A DNA stretch of 64,000 bases from Takakia lepidozioides (GCA_030704615.1 CM060731.1:95646756-95710755), one strand, 5' to 3'. Shown: positions 9,831-20,938, counted from the stretch's first letter. Notes: generated by a model from the sequence alone, not told the origin. Program-made: numbers and translations.

Positions 9831-11513
9831 CTACAAGATCTCCTTGCCTTCCATGGGAACATTGGGGTCTTGCCCGTACACCCTTCGGATGGCAGCCCAA
9901 TTTGCTTGTGCGTTGTCCGCCATGAAACCACGGAAATTGGGAGGGGGCAATCCTGCCTTGGCCATCTGTTCGTTTATTCCCTGCCAAAGAAGCATCTCCG
10001 ATTGTGTGTCCTCTCCTTTCATCTCACAAATAGCAATTGTTATTAGCATCTTGCAGTGGGTGTCGTACACATGTGCACCCATTGTCACCCACTGGTGATT
10101 TGTAATTCGCTTGATATGGTCGAACATGACCCAACTGTTTGACAAGTCCCCATTTGTCATCCTGTCGACCAGTTCGACGCCGCTGCCAGGTCCACACGTG
10201 GACATTTTGAATACAAAACAACGATCTGCCTCAGTCCCTTGTCCTGGAAACCTACTTCCATGAATGTAGTCATATCCACATCGTCGCTTCACCTCCAGAA
10301 TGGAGTGCATATCCGAGCCACGCCCAATTTTATGTTTGCATGAGACAATGTGATTTCGGACATTCGGTGAACATACGTGGGACACCGACTCCAGCAATGC
10401 CTCCATTTCCTTCTCATCGAGAGGAACTCTATCGGAGCCGTCTTCCGACATAATTCTGGCCAATGTCATCTTATGGGCGGCTTGGAGTTGTATCTGTTTG
10501 GGTTTGGCACCCGGTCTCAACTTAACCTCCTCCTGAACGAGCTGCTCTGCCTCGTGGGCAGCCTCCCGTGAGTTCCCCCTCGCCAATTTGTGACAATGGG
10601 AACCAACGTGTATGCAAGCTCGGGTGAGGTCAGGGAAACGGTGCAACACATAGAACTGTTTGGCATTACAAACAGACATGCAGTGTGGTGGTTCTTTGCA
10701 ATGCGCACACTTAAATGTGGAGTTCGGAACCTTCTCCTAAGCTCGAAATGGTTGATGAGCTGTGCCTGTCCAATCGGTCTCGTTCCTGTGACCTCTGGAT
10801 TTAAAGTGGAAGCAAGTTGGGGAGAAACACCGCAACGCGCCCGCACAAACAACGTAGCGCACCCGCACACCATCGAGCATCTTCATGCTGGTGGTTTTGG
10901 TAATGCACCAAGGATGACCATCATGTTTTCTATCCATATCTGTCAACATTCCGGACGCCCTCGAGTAGTCCGCCCGAGGAGGGAACTCAAAGAAGATATT
11001 ACCGTCGACGTTGGCGGGAAGGCATGTAACCGATTTAATTGCGAACTTGCTGTAGTCTAGCCCGGCCAGCTCCGACCGGTGTCCCTCCAGGTGAAGCCCT
11101 CGCAGAATTTCAAGAATAGATCGAACTGCGGTGCTCGTGCTGGGAATATGACTCCCTCCTCCACTGACGTCCATTGAGGACTTGCCTGATCTCCAGGACG
11201 ACCTCGGAACTTCCATGACCTCGTCTGAGTCGGACAGGTTGTGAACAACCCGGTTCTCGCTCGTCTTCATGGATGGGTTCGGCTCTAGATTTACGAAGAC
11301 CCGTCTCTCTGACTTCGACAGGGGCTGATTCTGTTGTGACCAGATCGGGAGCATCCATCGCAACACTCGTTGCGGACTTCTCTCTTTGAGGTAGCCACTC
11401 TCTGATTCGCGAATTGTTTCGTGGAAGGCGCCAGGATAGAAGGTGCATTTGGCGGGCAAATGAAGTCCCCAACAGCCCTGTATATGACGTTGTCCGATGG
11501 TGGAACTCGCCAT
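9831..11513 (-). pseudogene. MULE A transposase, catalytic part (left arm)
   Basis: One frame of about 560 codons, interrupted only by a TAG at 10,737-10,739 where the right arm has CAG. It holds an N-terminal Cys/His-rich region (HPWC; VVCAGALRCFSPTCFHFKSR; FKCAHCKEPPHCMSVCNAK; RACIHVGSHCH) that resembles the WRKY/GCM1 or FLYWCH-like fingers of many MULE transposases. The DDE-type core follows (VYDTHCKMLITIAICEM, then GFMADNAQANWAAIRRVYG). The frame fails at about 9,850, where a 2-base loss and a stop occur relative to the right arm. The protein would cut and paste the element. The true start is uncertain because a conserved upstream ORF in another frame may be spliced on. Confidence 0.8.
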
Positions 11514-11749
11514 TCCCTGCCATCGCCGAAATCATCGTGGAGCACAACAATACTCTCGACAACAAGGCCGTTTGAGTCCTTCCTTTCCTCCTCCAAAAAA
11601 ACCGACCCCGGTTTCAGGTGGTATCGAACGCACATATATTTCTCCATCACCCGGCAGATGTCCCCTCTGCACGGAAATGAAGCTCTATGCTTGTGAGGAG
11701 GGCAGTACACTGTAGCGCTCGGGTTTTCCGCCATGGGAGATGTGCACAC
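11291..11749 (-). CDS. Conserved ORF upstream of MULE A transposase (left arm)
   Basis: A 152-residue frame in a different register from the transposase. It contains KYMCVRYHLKPGSVFLEEER, IVVLHDDFGDGREWRVPPSD and VIYRAVGDFICPPNAPSI. The right arm keeps this reading (14,672-14,905) although both arms have indels, so it is likely a real first exon or an upstream part of the transposase protein. I recognise no domain. The overlapping transposase-frame ORF from 11,513 makes the exon borders ambiguous. Confidence 0.4.
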   Translation of the reverse strand: MCTSPMAENPSATVYCPPHKHRASFPCRGDICRVMEKYMCVRYHLKPGSVFLEEERKDSNGLVVESIVVLHDDFGDGREWRVPPSDNVIYRAVGDFICPPNAPSILAPSTKQFANQRVATSKREVRNECCDGCSRSGHNRISPCRSQRDGSS

Positions 11750-11886
11750 AAGACTGCCAGGATGGCGTGCATGGAAGCTCCCTGGTAGAAGGGGGATGCA
11801 GCGATGGGAAGGAATGCGGTGCCGATTTGTCCGAGCGACGAAGCCTGATCCAAATCCAGGGAGCCAACTATCTCAAAAATCCACAA

Positions 11887-12837
11887 TCAGAGTGTTAATG
11901 AACCTTGTCTCCGGAATGCGGCCCCTGGTCTTTGCGCAATAACTGCCAACGGTATGCAGTCAGAAAGTGGGGGGCCGTCCGGATGATGTCGGCTGAAGGG
12001 GAGAAGTCGGCACCGTGCCGTCACATTACTACCCCGAATGGAAATTCGGCACCCAATATCCAACAAGGGCCGCACGGATGAAGTCGTCTGGGGCAGAGAT
12101 GCCGACACCTGTCCGACAGAAAACATCCCCCGGATGGAAATTCAACGCCGAATTTCCATTCGGATCCACCCAAAGGAAGTCCTGTCGGGGGGTCAGGCCG
12201 AAAACTGGCCGACATAAAAACCTCCGCGGATGGAAAAATGGCGCCGAATTTCCATCCGAGGCCTTTCGGATGTAGTCAGCTCGGGGGAAAGGCCGCCATC
12301 TGGCCCTCACAATACAACCCCGGACGGAAATTCGGCACCAATATACAACAGGGGAAGCCCGGATGAAGTCGCCTCGGGCGCAGAGGCCGGCGCGTGTGCG
12401 ACAGAGAATATCCCCTGGATGGAGATTCGGCGCCGAATTCCATCCGGGCCCCCCCAAAGGAAGTCGTGTCAGGGGATCAGGCCGAAAACTGGCCGGCATA
12501 AAAACTTCGCCAGATGGAAAAACGGCGCCGAATTTCCATCCGAGGCCTTTCGATGCAGTCGACTCGGGGGAAAGGTCGCCATCTGGCCCTCACATTACAA
12601 CCCCCGGACGGAAATTCGGCACCGAATATACAACAGGGGAAGCCCGGATGAAGTCGCCTCGGGTGTAGAGGCTGGCGCGTGTGCGACAAAGAATATCCCC
12701 TGGATGGAGATTCGGCGCCGAATTTCCATCTAAGGCCCCCCAAAGGAAGTCGTGTCGGGGGGTCAGGCGAAAACTGGCCGACATAAAAACCTCCCCAGAT
12801 GGAAAAAAACGGCGCCGAATTTTCATCCGGGGCCGTT
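11887..12837. repeat. 285-bp tandem repeats with palindromic cores, left of the gap
   Basis: GAAATTCGGC recurs at 12,041, 12,327 and 12,611, giving a period of about 285 bp. Each unit holds three near-palindromes centred on AAATTCGGCGCCGAATTT (or a GGCACC variant), separated by unique spacers (GATGAAGTCGCCTCGG; AAAGGAAGTCGTGTC; AGGCCGAAAACTGGCC). The field runs into the gap and continues beyond it in inverse orientation. Long ORFs here exist only because the repeat lacks stops. Confidence 0.88.
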
Positions 12838-13337
12838 NNNNNNNNNNNNNNNNNNNNNNNNNNNNNNNNNNNNNNNNNNNNNNNNNNNNNNNNNNNNNNN
12901 NNNNNNNNNNNNNNNNNNNNNNNNNNNNNNNNNNNNNNNNNNNNNNNNNNNNNNNNNNNNNNNNNNNNNNNNNNNNNNNNNNNNNNNNNNNNNNNNNNNN
13001 NNNNNNNNNNNNNNNNNNNNNNNNNNNNNNNNNNNNNNNNNNNNNNNNNNNNNNNNNNNNNNNNNNNNNNNNNNNNNNNNNNNNNNNNNNNNNNNNNNNN
13101 NNNNNNNNNNNNNNNNNNNNNNNNNNNNNNNNNNNNNNNNNNNNNNNNNNNNNNNNNNNNNNNNNNNNNNNNNNNNNNNNNNNNNNNNNNNNNNNNNNNN
13201 NNNNNNNNNNNNNNNNNNNNNNNNNNNNNNNNNNNNNNNNNNNNNNNNNNNNNNNNNNNNNNNNNNNNNNNNNNNNNNNNNNNNNNNNNNNNNNNNNNNN
13301 NNNNNNNNNNNNNNNNNNNNNNNNNNNNNNNNNNNNN
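12838..13337. other. Assembly gap of exactly 500 N
   Basis: A run of 500 N marks a scaffold join of unknown true size. It sits in the 285-bp repeats, at the centre of the inverted arrangement. The accessory half expected in a complete MULE of this group could be missing here. Confidence 0.99.
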
Positions 13338-14290
13338 TCGAATTACCTGCAGATGGAAATTGCGGCCCGAATTTCCATGCATCCGGGATTCGAATTACCT
13401 GCAGGATGGAAATTCGGGCCGAATCTCCATCCATCCGAGATCCACTTACCTGCAGGATGGAAATTCGGCGCCGAATCTCCATCCATCCGGGATTCCCACT
13501 TACCTGCTGGATGGAAATTCGGCGCCGAATCCCATCCATCCGGGATTCCACTTACCTGCTGGATGGAAATCGGCGCCGAATTTCCATCCGGGGGATGGTC
13601 TCTGTCGGAGAGTGTGCCGCCTCTCCGCCGCTCTGTTGGATATTCGGTGCCGAATTTCGTCCCGGGGGTTGAAATATGACGGCCAGGTGCCGACCTCTCC
13701 CTTCTCCCGACTGCATTGGAACGCCCCGAATTGAAATTCGGTGCCCTTTTCCCATCTGGGAGGTTTTTATGTCGGCCAGTTTTCGGTCTGACCCCCCGAC
13801 AAGACTTCCTTTGGGGGGCCCGGATGGAAATTCGGCGCCGAATCTCCATCCAGGGGATGTTCTCTGTCGCACACTCGCCGGCCTCTGCGCCCGAGGCGAC
13901 TTCATCCGGGCGTCCCCTGTTCGATATTCGGTGCCGAATTTCCGTCCGGGGTTGAAATGTGACGGCCAAGTGCAGGCCACTCCCCCTCCCCGACTGCATC
14001 CGAACCGCCCCGGATGGAAATTCGGCGCCGTTTTCCATCTGGGGATGTTTTTATGCCGTCCAGTTTTCGGCCTGACCCCCCGACACGACTCCCTTTGGGG
14101 GGCCCGGATGGAAATTCGGCGCCGAATCTCCATCCAGGGGATGTTTCCTGTCGCACACACTCCGGCCTCTGCGCCCGAGGCGACTTCATCCGGGCTTCCT
14201 CTGTTGGATATTGGGTGCCGAATTTCCATTCGGGGGTAGTAATGTGACGGCACGGTGCCGGCTTCTCCCCTTCAGCCGTCATCATCCGGA
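13338..14290. repeat. Palindrome-rich repeats right of the gap
   Basis: From 13,338 to 13,580 there are short units of about 55-65 bp, each with a core like GGAAATTCGGCGCCGAAT and a CATCCATCCGGGATTC spacer. From about 13,590 to 14,250 the 285-bp unit seen on the left recurs in inverse orientation (GATATTCGGTGCCGAAT near 13,640 and 13,923; a variant near 14,206). The short-unit block has no counterpart in the visible left arm. Confidence 0.85.
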
Positions 14291-14671
14291 CGGCCCCCCA
14301 CTTTCTGACTGCATACCGTTGGCAGTTATTGCGCAAAGACGAGGGGCCGCATTCCGGAGACAAGGTTCATTAACACTCTGACTGTGGATTTTTGAGATAG
14401 TTGGCTCCCTGGATTTGGATCAGGCTTCGTCGCTCGGACAAATCGGCATCGCATTCATTCCCATCGCTGCACCCCCTTCTACCAGGGAGCTTCCCCGCAC
14501 GCCATCCTGGCAGTCTTGTGTGCACATCTCCCATGGCGGAAAAACCCGAGCGCTACAGTGTACTGCCCTCCTCACGAGCATAGAGCTTCATTTCCGTGCA
14601 GAGGGGACACCTGCCGGTGATGGAGAAATATCTGTGCGTTCGATACCACCTGAAACCGGGGTCGGTTTTTT

Positions 14672-14905
14672 TTGGAGGAGGAAAGGAAGGACTCAAACGG
14701 CCTTGTTGTCGAGAGTATTGTTGTGCTCCACGATGATTTCGGCGATGGCAGGGAATGGCGAGTTCCACCATCGGACAGCGTCATATACAGGGCTGTTGGG
14801 GACTTCATTTGCCCGCCAAATGCACCGTCTATCCTGGCGCCTTCCACGAAACAATCGCGAATCAGAGAGTGGGTACCTCAAAGAGAGAAGTCCGCAACGA
14901 AGTAA
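14672..14905 (+). CDS. Conserved ORF upstream of MULE A transposase (right arm)
   Basis: A 77-residue frame equivalent to the left-arm ORF (11,291-11,749), with VVESIVVLHDDFGDGREW and VIYRAVGDFICPPNAPSI. It is truncated by an indel near 14,900, where about 80 bp found in the left arm are absent. No domain is recognised; it may be an N-terminal exon of the transposase. Confidence 0.35.
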   Translation: MEEERKDSNGLVVESIVVLHDDFGDGREWRVPPSDSVIYRAVGDFICPPNAPSILAPSTKQSRIREWVPQREKSATK

Positions 14906-17900
14906 ATCCAGAGCCGAACCCATCCATGAAGACGACCGAGAACCGGGTTGTTCACAACCTGTCCGACTCAGACGAGGTCATGGAAGTTCCGAGGTCGTCC
15001 TGGAGATCAGGCAAGTCCTCAATGGACGTCAGTGGAGGAGGGAGTCATATTCCCAGCACGAGCACCGCAGTTCGATCTATTCTAGAAATTCTGCGAGGGC
15101 TTCACCTGGAAGGACACCGGTCGGAGCTGGCCGGGCTGGACTACAGCAAGTTCGCAATTAAATCGGTTACATGCCTTCCCGCCGACGTCGACAGGTAATA
15201 TCTTCTTTGAGTTCCCTCCTCCGGCGGACTACTCGAGGGCGTCCGGAATGTTGACAGATATGGATAGAAAACATGACGGTCATCCTTGGTGCGTTACCAA
15301 AACCACCAGCATGAAGATGCTTGATGGTGTGCGGGTGCGCTACGTTGTTTGTGCGGGCGCGTTGCGGTGTTTCTCCCCAACTTGCTTCCACTTTAAATCC
15401 AGAGGTCACAGGAACGAGACCGATTGGACAGGCACAGCTCACCAACCATTTCGAGCTCAGGAGAAGGTTCCGAACTCCACATTTAAGTGTGCGCATTGCA
15501 AAGAACCACCACACTGCATGTCTGTTTGTAATGCCAAGCAGTTCTATGTGTTGCACCGTTTCCCTGACCTCACCCGAGCTTGCATACACGTTGGTTCCCA
15601 TTGTCACAAATTGGCGAGGGGAACTCGCGGGGAGGCTGCCCACGAAGCAGAGCAGCTCGTTCAGGAGAGGTTAAGTTGAGACCGGGTGCCAAACCCAAAC
15701 AGATACAGCTCCAAGCCGCCCATAAGATGGCATTGGCCAGAATTATGTCGGAAGACGGCTCCGATAGAGTTCCTCTCGACAAGAAGGAAATGGAGGCATT
15801 GCTGGAGTCGGTGTCCCACGTATGTTCACCGAATGTCCGAAACCACATTGTCTCATGCAAACAGAAAATTGGGCGTGGCTCGGATATGCACTCCATTCTG
15901 GAGGTGAAGCGACGATGTGGATATGACTACATTCATGGAAGTAGGTTTCCAGGACAAGGGACTGAGGCAGATCGTTGTTTCGTATTCAAAATGTCCACGT
16001 GTGGACCTGGCAGTGGCGTCGAACTGGTCGACAGGATGACGAGTGGGAACTTGTCAAACAGTTGGGTCATGTTCGACCATATCAAGCGAATTACAAATCA
16101 CCAGTGGGTGACAATGGGTGCACATGTCTACGATACCACTGCAGGATGCTAATGACAATTGCTATTTGTGAGATGAAAGGAGAGGACACACAATCGGAGA
16201 TGCTTCTTTGGCAGGGAATAAACGAACAGATGGCCAAGGCGGGATTGCCCCCTCCCAATTTCCGTGGTTTCATGGCGGACAACGCACAAGCAAATTGGGC
16301 TGCCATCCGAAGGGTGTACGGGCAAGACCCCAATGTTCCCATGGAAGGCAAGGAGAGATCTTGTGGGTTCCATTTTCTGCAGAGCCTTTCGCAGTACACA
16401 ACCAGGCTCGTGGCGCCAGATTTCAGAGAGGAGCACCGTTCCATGTGCCTTGCGTGGAAACGCGCTCCCACCTTGGATGATGCAGAGACACAGTTTGCAT
16501 GCATACGGGCTTGGTGGACATCGTCAGGTGCTGTAAGGAAATCAGACGAAGGAGCAATGGTCAGTTGGCTAGCATGGTGGCATTATCGTTTCCTCCAGTT
16601 CGGCGACTATATGCGGGAGGTGAGTTGCACGAATTCGCGTCCCATTGATATTATTCTTGGCCATATTTGTAACTTGCTTGTAACCTCAACATGTGCTTGT
16701 GCAGGAAATGTGTCTCGACTCCGACACCGACATGCCCACGACAAACATGGCCGAATCAGTGCACTCTTCCTGGCGTGCCTCTCTGCGGCGCATCTGGTGG
16801 ACATCCTCACTGCCACAACGGAGGACATTGTGAGGTCAATTATGCAGCAATGCAGGTACAACGAGTTCTTGAAAGGGAAACAGTGGGGCTTGGGGCCGGA
16901 CAGGCAGGAAATGCTGATGCGGACTGCCTCCAGATCGAAGAATCCTCAGAAGTGGGCGGCGGCCTTGCAAGAGGGCCTTCGGGACACGCCATTGCTGCGA
17001 AGAGGCCAACATTTGGAAGGAGATGTTCATACCCGTCCAGTGAGACGAAGACTTGACGAGGCACCTGGCGGAGAAGAGGATTCATGGCGAGCTGACAAGA
17101 ATATTCGCACGCTCCCTCGTGGTCCGGTGATGTTGTCCGAGGAGGTCTCGTCAAGCACCGGAAGTCCTGCACGTTCAAGATCGCCATCTCCTTTGAGCAC
17201 AGGGCGCGTGCCCCGGCAACATAACGAGCCATCTGTAGTAAAGCAATACAACATTCCCATTGTGGAGACAAGAGTGTCGGAGTCACAGTGGAGAATTGCG
17301 AGGACATTGCCGGCATTTCGAGGGAAGTGTTGCGCCATCCGGGTGGATACGAGAGCACGCTGTGGTGAGATGATTCGGAGGAACCCACACGGTGCTGTAC
17401 CTGCACCTTGTTTCAGCGGCAGATTTTTGACTCCCACATTTGCTCACGCCACAACGCAGACATTTTGGTTCTGTAGGCACGACATAATGACCTGTGTATT
17501 TGGCAAGCCCAAGTACGGGATTCAGGGAATGCCGGAGCCTCCGGGCGTCTGGCCTGTTGCACCGGGTTGCAGCCTCTCTCAGAATGAGGCGGATGCTCTA
17601 TCTGCAGCAGGATTTCGAATGGTGCAACGCACAGACATCCCGGCCCACGCATTTCCGGTTCCTCAGACCCAGCCATTGCAGACTGCTCGGTCCAGTAGAG
17701 ACGGATTGGACAATTCTGCACATCCCACAATGCGATTCGGAAGAGTGAAGAGACGACACCCTCCCAACAAGTTGAATGAGACTCGGATTGCCAATGCTCT
17801 TGGGATGGCTTGCACTATTCAGAGCTCCGTGGACGTACCCCCACCCGGCCTTGGGCGTGTGTATCGGATGGCAACGGCCGGCTCGGCTGTACGCGACGAT

Positions 17901-18122
17901 GTATACACAATTACGATTGGAGTGGAGCCGACTTGCAACTGTACGGACTTCTCGTTGATGGAAGCAAAGAAGGGTTCGAAGTATTATCCGTGCAAGCATC
18001 TGTATTACATTTACCTGAAGAGGTTGAGGATGAACGTGACTATTGATGACTTTATTCATGCACCGGCGTTGAGCGTGAACGAGCTGCACAAACTCCTCCT
18101 TAGGGATTCCAGAAATCATTGA
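14755..18122 (+). pseudogene. MULE A transposase gene (right arm) with one intron
   Basis: The N-terminal Cys/His region lies at 15,248-15,640 (HPWCVTKTTSMKMLDGVRVR; CNAKQFYVLHRFPDLTRAC). The DDE core follows (GFMADNAQANWAAIRRVYG; CGFHFLQSLSQY; VRAWW-type helix as IRAWWTSSGA), then an intron at 16,620-16,704 (GTGAGT...TGTGCAG) and a second exon ending in the SWIM finger at about 17,930-18,020. A 1-base loss at about 16,140 (left arm TACGACACCCACTGC, here TACGATACCACTGC) breaks the frame; a further shift after the intron separates the ESVHSSW segment from LVDILTATTEDIV. The 715-residue open frame (15,975-18,122) reads straight through the intron and begins out of register, so it is not the real protein. 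Confidence 0.82.
16620..16704 (+). other. Intron in MULE transposase, 85 bp
   Basis: GTGAGT donor and TGTGCAG acceptor. It is placed at the same point as the 109-bp intron (25,666-25,774) of the diverged transposase at 24.4-26.0 kb, between YMRE/FMTT and the ESVH/KSVH-containing exon, with unrelated sequence inside. Same position with different sequence supports a true, old spliceosomal intron. Confidence 0.75.
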
Positions 18123-18289
18123 TGGGGCAAACGGAATCCTCCATATGGATATTTTCAAATGCATTTTGCTGTATCAGACTTTTTTTTTGCAGTGTAATGA
18201 AATGCACCCCAAAACTCCTGGAATGAGGCAATATTCCATTCAAACTGAGATCCAACAGAAGCAGTTGTGGGGCCATTTCTGGAAAAATG

Positions 18290-18560
18290 GCGCCGAATTT
18301 CTCTTTTTGGGGCCGAAAACTCGCTAAGTCCCAACATGCACTGGTACGAATTTCTCTTTTTGGGCCGAAAAACTCGCTAAGTCCCAACATGCACTGGTAC
18401 TGTGTCTGGAAAAATGGCGCCGAATTTCTCTTTTTTGGGCCGAAAACTGGCTAAGTCCCAACATGCACTGGTACAGTGTCTGGAAAAATGGCGCCGAATT
18501 TCCCTATTTTGCGCCGAAAACTGGCTAAGTCCGAACATGCACTGGAAAAATGGCGCCGAA
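18290..18560. repeat. Subterminal 74-bp repeats, right arm
   Basis: Inverse copy of the array at 8,117-8,420, with units of AAAATGGCGCCGAATTTC, then GGCCGAAAACTGGCTAAGTC and CAACATGCACTGGTAC. Some units are partial. Beyond it (18,560-18,720) are further single GGCGCC-type sites. Confidence 0.85.
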
Positions 18561-18883
18561 TTACCTGTCATGAGGGGACCTATAGCCGCGGAATTCGGCA
18601 CCATTTTTCGCCAGAGAGACCTATTGCCGCGAAATACGTCGCCGTTTTTTCAGGTTACGGACCCTATTACCGCGAAATTCGGCGCCATATTTGCACATGT
18701 CGCTGGGAATTGGCATGAGCGGAAGACGAAATATCATGAGCACAACTGTCAAAAGTGCAATTTTCCCTTCAAGGGGCCGAATAATATATTTGTTTTTCCT
18801 GACACATTGCATTAAATTATTGTTTTTTATTGTTTTTTATTTTCGAAATTTGTACTTCTGCTCATGAAAACCGATTGTGTTAC

Positions 18884-18936
18884 TACTTTGCTCATGCCGC
18901 TCATGCCGCTCATGCTCATGAAATAGCAAACCTCAG
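18884..18936. repeat. MULE A right terminus
   Basis: CATGCCGCTCATGCCGCTCA-type repeats followed by CATGAAATAGCAAACCTCAG. It is the inverse of the left end. The adjoining nine bases AATGAGCAC (18,937-18,945) are gypsy RT sequence homologous to the 9-bp duplication AACGAGCAC that flanks MULE B. Confidence 0.82.
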
Positions 18937-18945
18937 AATGAGCAC

Positions 18946-19722
18946 TTGCATAAATTGGAGTTATGTCTGGCCAGATGCAGGATGAGAGGTCTGGGCCTGA
19001 ATCCAGAGAAGTGTACTTTCTGTGTGAACTCAGGGGTGCTTCTGGGACACATTGTGTGTAAGAGGGGACTTCTTGTGGATCCCAGGAAAACAGAGGCCAT
19101 TAAAGCCTCTCCACCACCAGTGAATGTTAAGAGTCTAAGGAGATTCCTTGGGCAAACCAGTTATTACAAAAGATTTGTCAGACGGTATGCACAGATAGCA
19201 GCACCATTGAGCAAACTTCTGAAGAAAGATGCAGTGTTTGCATGGACACCTGAATGTCAACAGGCTTTTGAGGAACTTACATTGTCAGTAACAACTACAC
19301 CTGTGCTGATTAATCCTCACTGGCAGGAAATATTTCATGTTCATTGTGATGCTTCTGGAGAAGCACTAGGAGCAGTGTTAGCCCAAAATGTTACAGGAAG
19401 GATAGATTCACCTGTGTACTATGCTAGCCGATTGATGAACAATGCCGAAAGAAATTATAGCACAACGGAAAGAGAAGCATTGGCAATGATCTATGCAGTG
19501 AAGAAATTCAGGCATTACCTGTTGGGCAAGAAGTTTATGTTCTATGTGGATCACCACGCTCTGATATACCTTGTAAACAAACCTCTGATAAGCGGAAGAA
19601 TAGCAAGATGGTTGATAATCTTGCACGAGTTTGAGTTCGAGGTTGTTTACAAGCCTGGAGGCTGCATCTTGTGGCGGATCACTTGTCACGGTTATCAACA
19701 GGAAAACCAGCCACGGGAGTAG
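18946..19722 (+). CDS. Reverse transcriptase C-part and RNase H, gypsy family 2
   Basis: A 258-residue frame: RT thumb ([36 protein letters not shown]), then RNase H with catalytic acids in [19 protein letters not shown] and [19 protein letters not shown], and [11 protein letters not shown]. It ends out of frame in the KPGG segment, where other copies read [15 protein letters not shown]; the correct reading resumes in the next ORF at 19,671. Confidence 0.85.
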   Translation: MHKLELCLARCRMRGLGLNPEKCTFCVNSGVLLGHIVCKRGLLVDPRKTEAIKASPPPVNVKSLRRFLGQTSYYKRFVRRYAQIAAPLSKLLKKDAVFAWTPECQQAFEELTLSVTTTPVLINPHWQEIFHVHCDASGEALGAVLAQNVTGRIDSPVYYASRLMNNAERNYSTTEREALAMIYAVKKFRHYLLGKKFMFYVDHHALIYLVNKPLISGRIARWLIILHEFEFEVVYKPGGCILWRITCHGYQQENQPRE

Positions 19723-20918
19723 ATGATCAATTACCAGATGCGAGTCTATTTGCAGTGGAGGTGCAGGGAAGTGCAGATGACTGGTTAGATTGGCAGTGGC
19801 CAATCAGATACTACCTTGCTCATGGTCAGTGCCCACCAAGTTATGGAAAGGAGCAGAGAAAGAGAATTGCTATCAAGGCTCTACCTTACACTATGGTAGG
19901 GAGCAGAATGTATAAGCTAGGACCAGATGGAGTGCTGAAGCGATGCTTATACCACCATGAAGTTAATAAAGTTTTGGAGGAAGTTCATAAAGGAGTGGCA
20001 GGAGGTCATTTTGGAGAAGAGACTACCAGTAGGAAGATACTACATGCAGGTTACTGGTGGCCTACTTTGTTCAAAGATGTGCACAAGTATTGTCAGAGTT
20101 GTGATGAATGTCAGAGGCTAGGACCTTTGCAGAGATCTGGGAAGATGGGTTTGCATCCTACAATGCCTACGGAACCATTTCAGAAATGGGGACTAGACTT
20201 TGTTGGACCAATTAACCCACTAGCCAAGAATACACAGAACAGGTACATAATTACAGCCACTGATTATACTACAAAGTGGGTGGAAGCTAAAGCTTTGAGG
20301 GACAACACAGCCAAGTCCACAACAAGGTTCCTGTATGAGAACATACTTACATGATTTGGCTGTCCCTTGGAATTTATCAGTGATCAGGGAAGTCACTTCA
20401 TTAATGAGACCATTGAATTATTGACTAAAGAGTTCATGATTGTGCATAGGAAGAGTACAACATATTACCCACAGGGTAATGGGCAGGCAGAGGCTACCAA
20501 CAAAATACTATGTACTATCTTGGCTAAAATAGTCAATGCAAACAGAACGGATTGGGATACAAAGCTGCTGACAGCTTTGTGGTCATACAGGACTTCATAT
20601 AAAGTCACCACTAAGTATACACCATTCCAATTAGTTTATGGTATGGAAGCTTTACTTCCAGTGGAATTCCTGTTACCTACCATGAGAACGGAATGGAGAA
20701 ATAGAATGGAATTGCAAGATTCAATTAAGGTCAGGAAACATGAATTATACCATGTGGAAGAAGTACGTGCCGATGCAACTGATAACATGACCAGAATTCA
20801 GATGAAGAGAAAGGAACAGTTTGATGAAGGAAATATAAAAACTTTTAAGACGGGAGATTTGGTTCTCTGGTTGCAGAAGAAGGGAAAGATTAAAGCTTCT
20901 AAGCTTAAATCACCATAG
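19671..20918 (+). pseudogene. Integrase, gypsy family 2, interrupted
   Basis: Two collinear frames (19,671-20,354 and 20,367-20,918) separated by an in-frame TGA, where the other copy has Arg (ILT-stop-FGCPLEF). The HHCC finger ([26 protein letters not shown]), the first Asp (GLDFVGPI), the second (FISDQGSHF) and the third acidic position (YYPQGNGQAEATNK) are all visible. A small deletion at 20,917 removes the Trp of the KSPWKGPY motif and shifts the frame into the tail ORF. Confidence 0.85.
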
Positions 20919-20938
20919 GACCTTATGTCATACAGAAG

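Larger units (their letters stand above)
7748..12837 (-). mobile_element. MULE A, left arm (transposase half)
   Basis: From the terminus at 7,748 inward: CATGAGC-rich end, 74-bp subterminal repeats, SWIM-finger exon, catalytic transposase, an unknown ORF and the 285-bp repeat field that runs into the gap. The right arm (13,338-18,936) has the same order inverted, at high identity, but the arms are not the same sequence: the left lacks 498 bp present at 16,591-17,088 on the right, has a nonsense codon at 10,737-10,739 and keeps about 80 bp near 11,300 absent on the right. It could be half of a complete element whose other half fell in the gap. Confidence 0.82.
13338..18936 (+). mobile_element. 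MULE A, right arm (transposase half)
   Basis: Inverse order of the left arm: repeats, unknown ORF, transposase with an intron, SWIM exon, 74-bp subterminal repeats and CATGAGC-rich terminus. It ends against gypsy family 2 RT codons in the same register and orientation as MULE B. It retains the intron and 498 bp that the left arm has lost, but carries its own frameshift near 16,140. Confidence 0.82.

Noticed and set aside
12029-14363. Many ORFs of 80-330 residues on both strands around the gap
   Set aside because: They come from a 285-bp repeat without stops, several run through the N gap, and both strands are open at once because the unit is palindromic.
15975-16140. Start of the 715-residue MULE ORF as the true transposase N-terminus
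   Set aside because: The first ~55 residues are out of register with the conserved reading (FKMSTCGPGSGVELVDRM), which lies in another frame until the 1-base loss near 16,140.
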